From: an uncultured Blastocatellia bacterium
Lineage (GTDB): Bacteria > Acidobacteriota > Blastocatellia > Pyrinomonadales > Pyrinomonadaceae
DNA length: 62,503 nucleotides
Direction of reading: 5' to 3'
Assembly (NCBI GenBank): GCA_946480785.1
Contig: CAMLLD010000035.1
Coordinates: 1 to 62,503 of the forward strand
Shown in pieces: positions 60,371 through 62,503 of this stretch. A program made the position numbers and the translations under genes. The notes under the pieces were generated by a model that saw nothing but the letters and a program-made list of their open reading frames with translations, ran no database searches and was not told where the DNA came from. Positions within the stretch are counted from its first letter, which is position 1, and every line of letters starts with the position of its first letter.

Positions 60371-61621
60371 TTGTTTTCGAAGACGGTTTTCGCGCTGCTT
60401 GTGTGTGTGGTGGTGATCACGCCGTTGCCGTATGGAACGGTGGAGGCGTGGTGGAAGGCAATTTTCATCTGCGCGGTCTTCGCTGTTTCTATCATTTCGA
60501 TCCTTGAGATCGTCATCACGAACTCGTTACGCAAAAATTCCCTCCTTGTCTTACTCCCGCTGTTGGCGTTGACGACACTAGCGTACGTTCAAAGTTGGAC
60601 AGGGATTTCCGCGGATTCTTTCCAAACTCGATTCTTTGCGCTGCAACTACTCGCGCTCACGGTGTTTCTCGCGCTGCTGTATCGCTACGCAGCGACAGAA
60701 CCTCGGCTGCGCGTGCTGGCGCACGCGGTGATTGGCGTCGCGGTTGTCAGCGCGATCTTCGGCACGTTGCGTCTCACCACTCAACACGAAACAGGTTTTC
60801 TGTTGCCGTTGTTGAAACCAAATCAGGGCTTTGCACAGTTCATCAACAAGAACCATTTCGCCTACCTGATGGAGATGGCGATCGGCTTAGTCATCGGACT
60901 GAGTTTCGCAGAGCGTTCGAAACAAAACCTGCTGTATCTCGCGTTGCTCCCGCCGCTCTGGGTCGCGCTCGTACTGTCAAACTCGCGCGGCGGCATCCTC
61001 GCAATGCTTACTCAAATCGTGATCGCGTCGATGCTCTTGTTGCGTTGGGCCAAACTGCGACTCGCTCTTGCTGCGGTGCTCGTGGCTGGCGTTTGCGCCG
61101 GCACGCTCTGGATCGGCGGCGATCGACTCGTCAACACTATCGCTCCGAACGAACAGGCGACCAACACGATTGCCACGCGCGAGAACGCGAGCCGCAACGA
61201 AATCTGGCGCGCAACCGTGAAACTCTTTGCGGCCCATCCGCTGCTCGGCGCCGGCCTCGGCGGTTACTGGATCGCGATCACTTCGTACCACGATGCGTCC
61301 GGCGTTCTCGTGCCGCAGGAAGCGCACAACGATTATCTCGAATTACTCGCGAGCGGCGGCGTGATCGGTTTGGCGATCGGCGTTTGGTTTGCGGTGACTG
61401 TGATTCGTGTTGCACAGAAGAACCTGTGGTCCAGCACCGGCTTCGTTCGCGCGTTGCGTCTCGGCGCGGTCCTCGGTCTCGCCGGTGTCGCCGTTCACAG
61501 CCTCTTTGATTTCGGGCTTCATTTACTCGGCAACGCAGTTGTGTTCCTCACGCTGATCATGATGGCAACGACGCAGATCGAAACGAGAAAAGTCGTTGAC
61601 CATACTTTGCAACACCAGTAG
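60371..61621 (+). CDS. O-antigen ligase/polymerase family (WaaL/Wzy_C) membrane protein
   Basis: A 416-residue integral membrane protein with about ten helices and a large periplasmic loop. LSNSRGGILAMLTQIVIAS (near 197) and the Wzy_C/O-antigen_lig loop sequence EAHNDYLELLASGGVIGLAIG (near 318, with the invariant H and D) are diagnostic. AHPLLGAGLGGYWIAITSYH precedes it in the loop. It transfers the finished glycan to its acceptor or joins repeat units. Starts at TTG 60371, two bases after the WecA-like stop. Since a Wzy-like protein also exists at 48736, one may act as polymerase and the other as ligase. Confidence 0.9.
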   Translation: MFSKTVFALLVCVVVITPLPYGTVEAWWKAIFICAVFAVSIISILEIVITNSLRKNSLLVLLPLLALTTLAYVQSWTGISADSFQTRFFALQLLALTVFLALLYRYAATEPRLRVLAHAVIGVAVVSAIFGTLRLTTQHETGFLLPLLKPNQGFAQFINKNHFAYLMEMAIGLVIGLSFAERSKQNLLYLALLPPLWVALVLSNSRGGILAMLTQIVIASMLLLRWAKLRLALAAVLVAGVCAGTLWIGGDRLVNTIAPNEQATNTIATRENASRNEIWRATVKLFAAHPLLGAGLGGYWIAITSYHDASGVLVPQEAHNDYLELLASGGVIGLAIGVWFAVTVIRVAQKNLWSSTGFVRALRLGAVLGLAGVAVHSLFDFGLHLLGNAVVFLTLIMMATTQIETRKVVDHTLQHQ

Positions 61622-61679
61622 ACTGCGGCGCAGGAAGGGTGTTGTTTCACTGAGTTGTTCTTTGACGAAGGGATACTTG

Positions 61680-62357
61680 ATGAATTTAAAACGACGTAAA
61701 GCTTCCGGAGCGATTGCGGCGTTACTACTCTTCTCCATTTCACAAATCGGACTGCAAATCGGTCTCGCGAAGCCCAGCGCGACGACCACTGCGCCGGTAA
61801 TTCCGCAGCAGGTCATCGGGCGATTGGCGACGCGGAACAACCAGCCGATCACCGTCAACGGGCAAAGCGCGAGCACGGGCGCGTCGCTCGTCAGTGGCGC
61901 GACGATCGAAACCACAGCCGATCAATCAGCGACCGTTAATGTTGGACCACTTGGTTCGGTCGACATCTCGCCGAACACCAAAGTCATGCTGACCTTTGCA
62001 GCGGGTTCGCTCCGAGCAGACGTCGTTTACGGCTGTGTAATCCTGCATGCGAGGAAGAACACGACCGGCGAGATCACGACTGAAAAAGGTTCGATCGGTA
62101 AAACGGATCCGGCGGTGGGCGGCACGCTCGAGATGTGTTTTCCGCAAGGTGCGGCCGCGCCGGTTGTTGGTCCGGGTGTGGCAGTTGGAGCAGGCGCCGG
62201 TGCTGCGCCGGCGGGTGCGGCAGCAGCGGGCGCGGGCGGACTGTTTGGTCTCGGTGTGCCAGCGACGGTGGCGATCATCGCGGCGGGGGCAACGGCGGGA
62301 TTGACGCCGCTGTTCTTCAGCGACGGCCCAAGCAACCCGAGCCCTTCGGCGCCGTAG
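61680..62357 (+). CDS. Exported FecR-like protein with Ala/Gly-rich C-terminus
   Basis: A 225-residue exported protein (MNLKRRKASGAIAALLLFSI signal; cleavage near residue 30). Residues 45-140 resemble a FecR-type beta domain (VIGRLATRNNQPITVNGQSA, TADQSATVNVGPLGSVDISP, TEKGSIGKTDPAVGGTLEM). A Gly/Ala-rich segment (165-195) leads into a hydrophobic helix (VPATVAIIAAGATAGLTPLFF). Two Cys (VYGCVIL; LEMCFPQ) flank the domain. It ends at the polysaccharide locus boundary. FecR-like proteins can respond to surface stimuli; here it may link the polysaccharide with the envelope. ATG 61680 is chosen; the frame from 61596 lacks a signal start. Confidence 0.75.
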   Translation: MNLKRRKASGAIAALLLFSISQIGLQIGLAKPSATTTAPVIPQQVIGRLATRNNQPITVNGQSASTGASLVSGATIETTADQSATVNVGPLGSVDISPNTKVMLTFAAGSLRADVVYGCVILHARKNTTGEITTEKGSIGKTDPAVGGTLEMCFPQGAAAPVVGPGVAVGAGAGAAPAGAAAAGAGGLFGLGVPATVAIIAAGATAGLTPLFFSDGPSNPSPSAP

Positions 62358-62391
62358 TTATTCTGTCGTTGTGTTGGTCCACCGGTTCGCC

Positions 62392-62503
62392 AACGCTTAC
62401 AGCGTTTGCAGGCTCTCCTTAATGACCTTTTCCCAGGGTATCGCTGCGCTCCAACCCTGATGTTATGAAGCAGCGCCTCCATTCGTGAGTGCTAGACTCA
62501 CGA
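62392..62503. repeat. Cluster of intergenic inverted repeats at the window end
   Basis: Three palindromes follow each other after the FecR-like gene: AACGC...GCGTT (62392-62406), CAGGGT...ACCCTG (62434-62459), and TCGTGAG...CTCACGA (62483-62489/62497-62503) that ends at the last base. There is no poly-T, so a typical rho-independent terminator is not supported. They may be intergenic repeats of the same kind as those at 7817. Confidence 0.45.

Overview
The window is 62.5 kb of GC-rich bacterial chromosome with high coding density and many 1-4 base start/stop overlaps. No rRNA, tRNA or CRISPR array was seen. The gene content suggests an Acidobacteriota-like Gram-negative: M28 peptidase with PA domain, exported TPR and GlcG-type proteins, large multihaem cytochromes, an outer-membrane barrel with a carboxypeptidase-regulatory-like N-terminus, and dispersed 'CCACAGATGAACACAGATG' repeats. 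This placement is an inference; there is no phylogenetic marker I can score by eye. Layout: (1) 1-7543, plus strand, housekeeping run: partial larC, folE, M28 aminopeptidase, metG, tatD, exported TPR protein. (2) 7544-8189, a repeat-filled spacer with a 24-bp array, an inverted copy and three 77-bp direct repeats. (3) 8190-11479: DinB-like protein, then a minus-strand pair (peptide-binding lipoprotein, NagZ-type GH3 hydrolase). (4) 11553-26416: a multihaem electron-transfer locus. It encodes a membrane iron-sulfur protein with two cyclic-nucleotide-binding domains and an FHA-domain/heptahaem fusion. A five-gene minus-strand operon follows, with cytochromes of 4, 9 and 9 haems, a secreted protein of unknown function and a double GlcG-like protein. 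Divergent from it are an outer-membrane barrel and a 1242-residue decahaem cytochrome with a beta-propeller-like C-terminus. Together these could carry electrons from the quinone pool across periplasm and outer membrane, with inputs for cyclic nucleotide and phosphothreonine signals. (5) 26417-29426: a visibly AT-richer island with an AAA ATPase/TOPRIM-like pair, probably phage defence, followed by decayed remnants. (6) 29427-32857: mutS (minus) and gmhA. (7) 33266-62357: a long plus-strand exopolysaccharide or O-antigen locus. It has an OPX export protein, a Wzc-type tyrosine autokinase, an ABC exporter (Wzm/Wzt type), a WecA-like initiating transferase, a Wzy-like polymerase and an O-antigen ligase. 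It also has eight glycosyltransferases, three methyltransferase-like genes, sugar-nucleotide enzymes, an SGNH hydrolase, an asparagine synthetase-like amidotransferase and a carbamoyltransferase, and ends with a FecR-like protein. Two genome-scale signals cut across all regions. One is a mobile-looking CCACAGATG repeat that has been absorbed into coding sequence, including the signal peptides of two neighbouring cytochromes. The other is a strong excess of the near-palindrome TGGWCCA.
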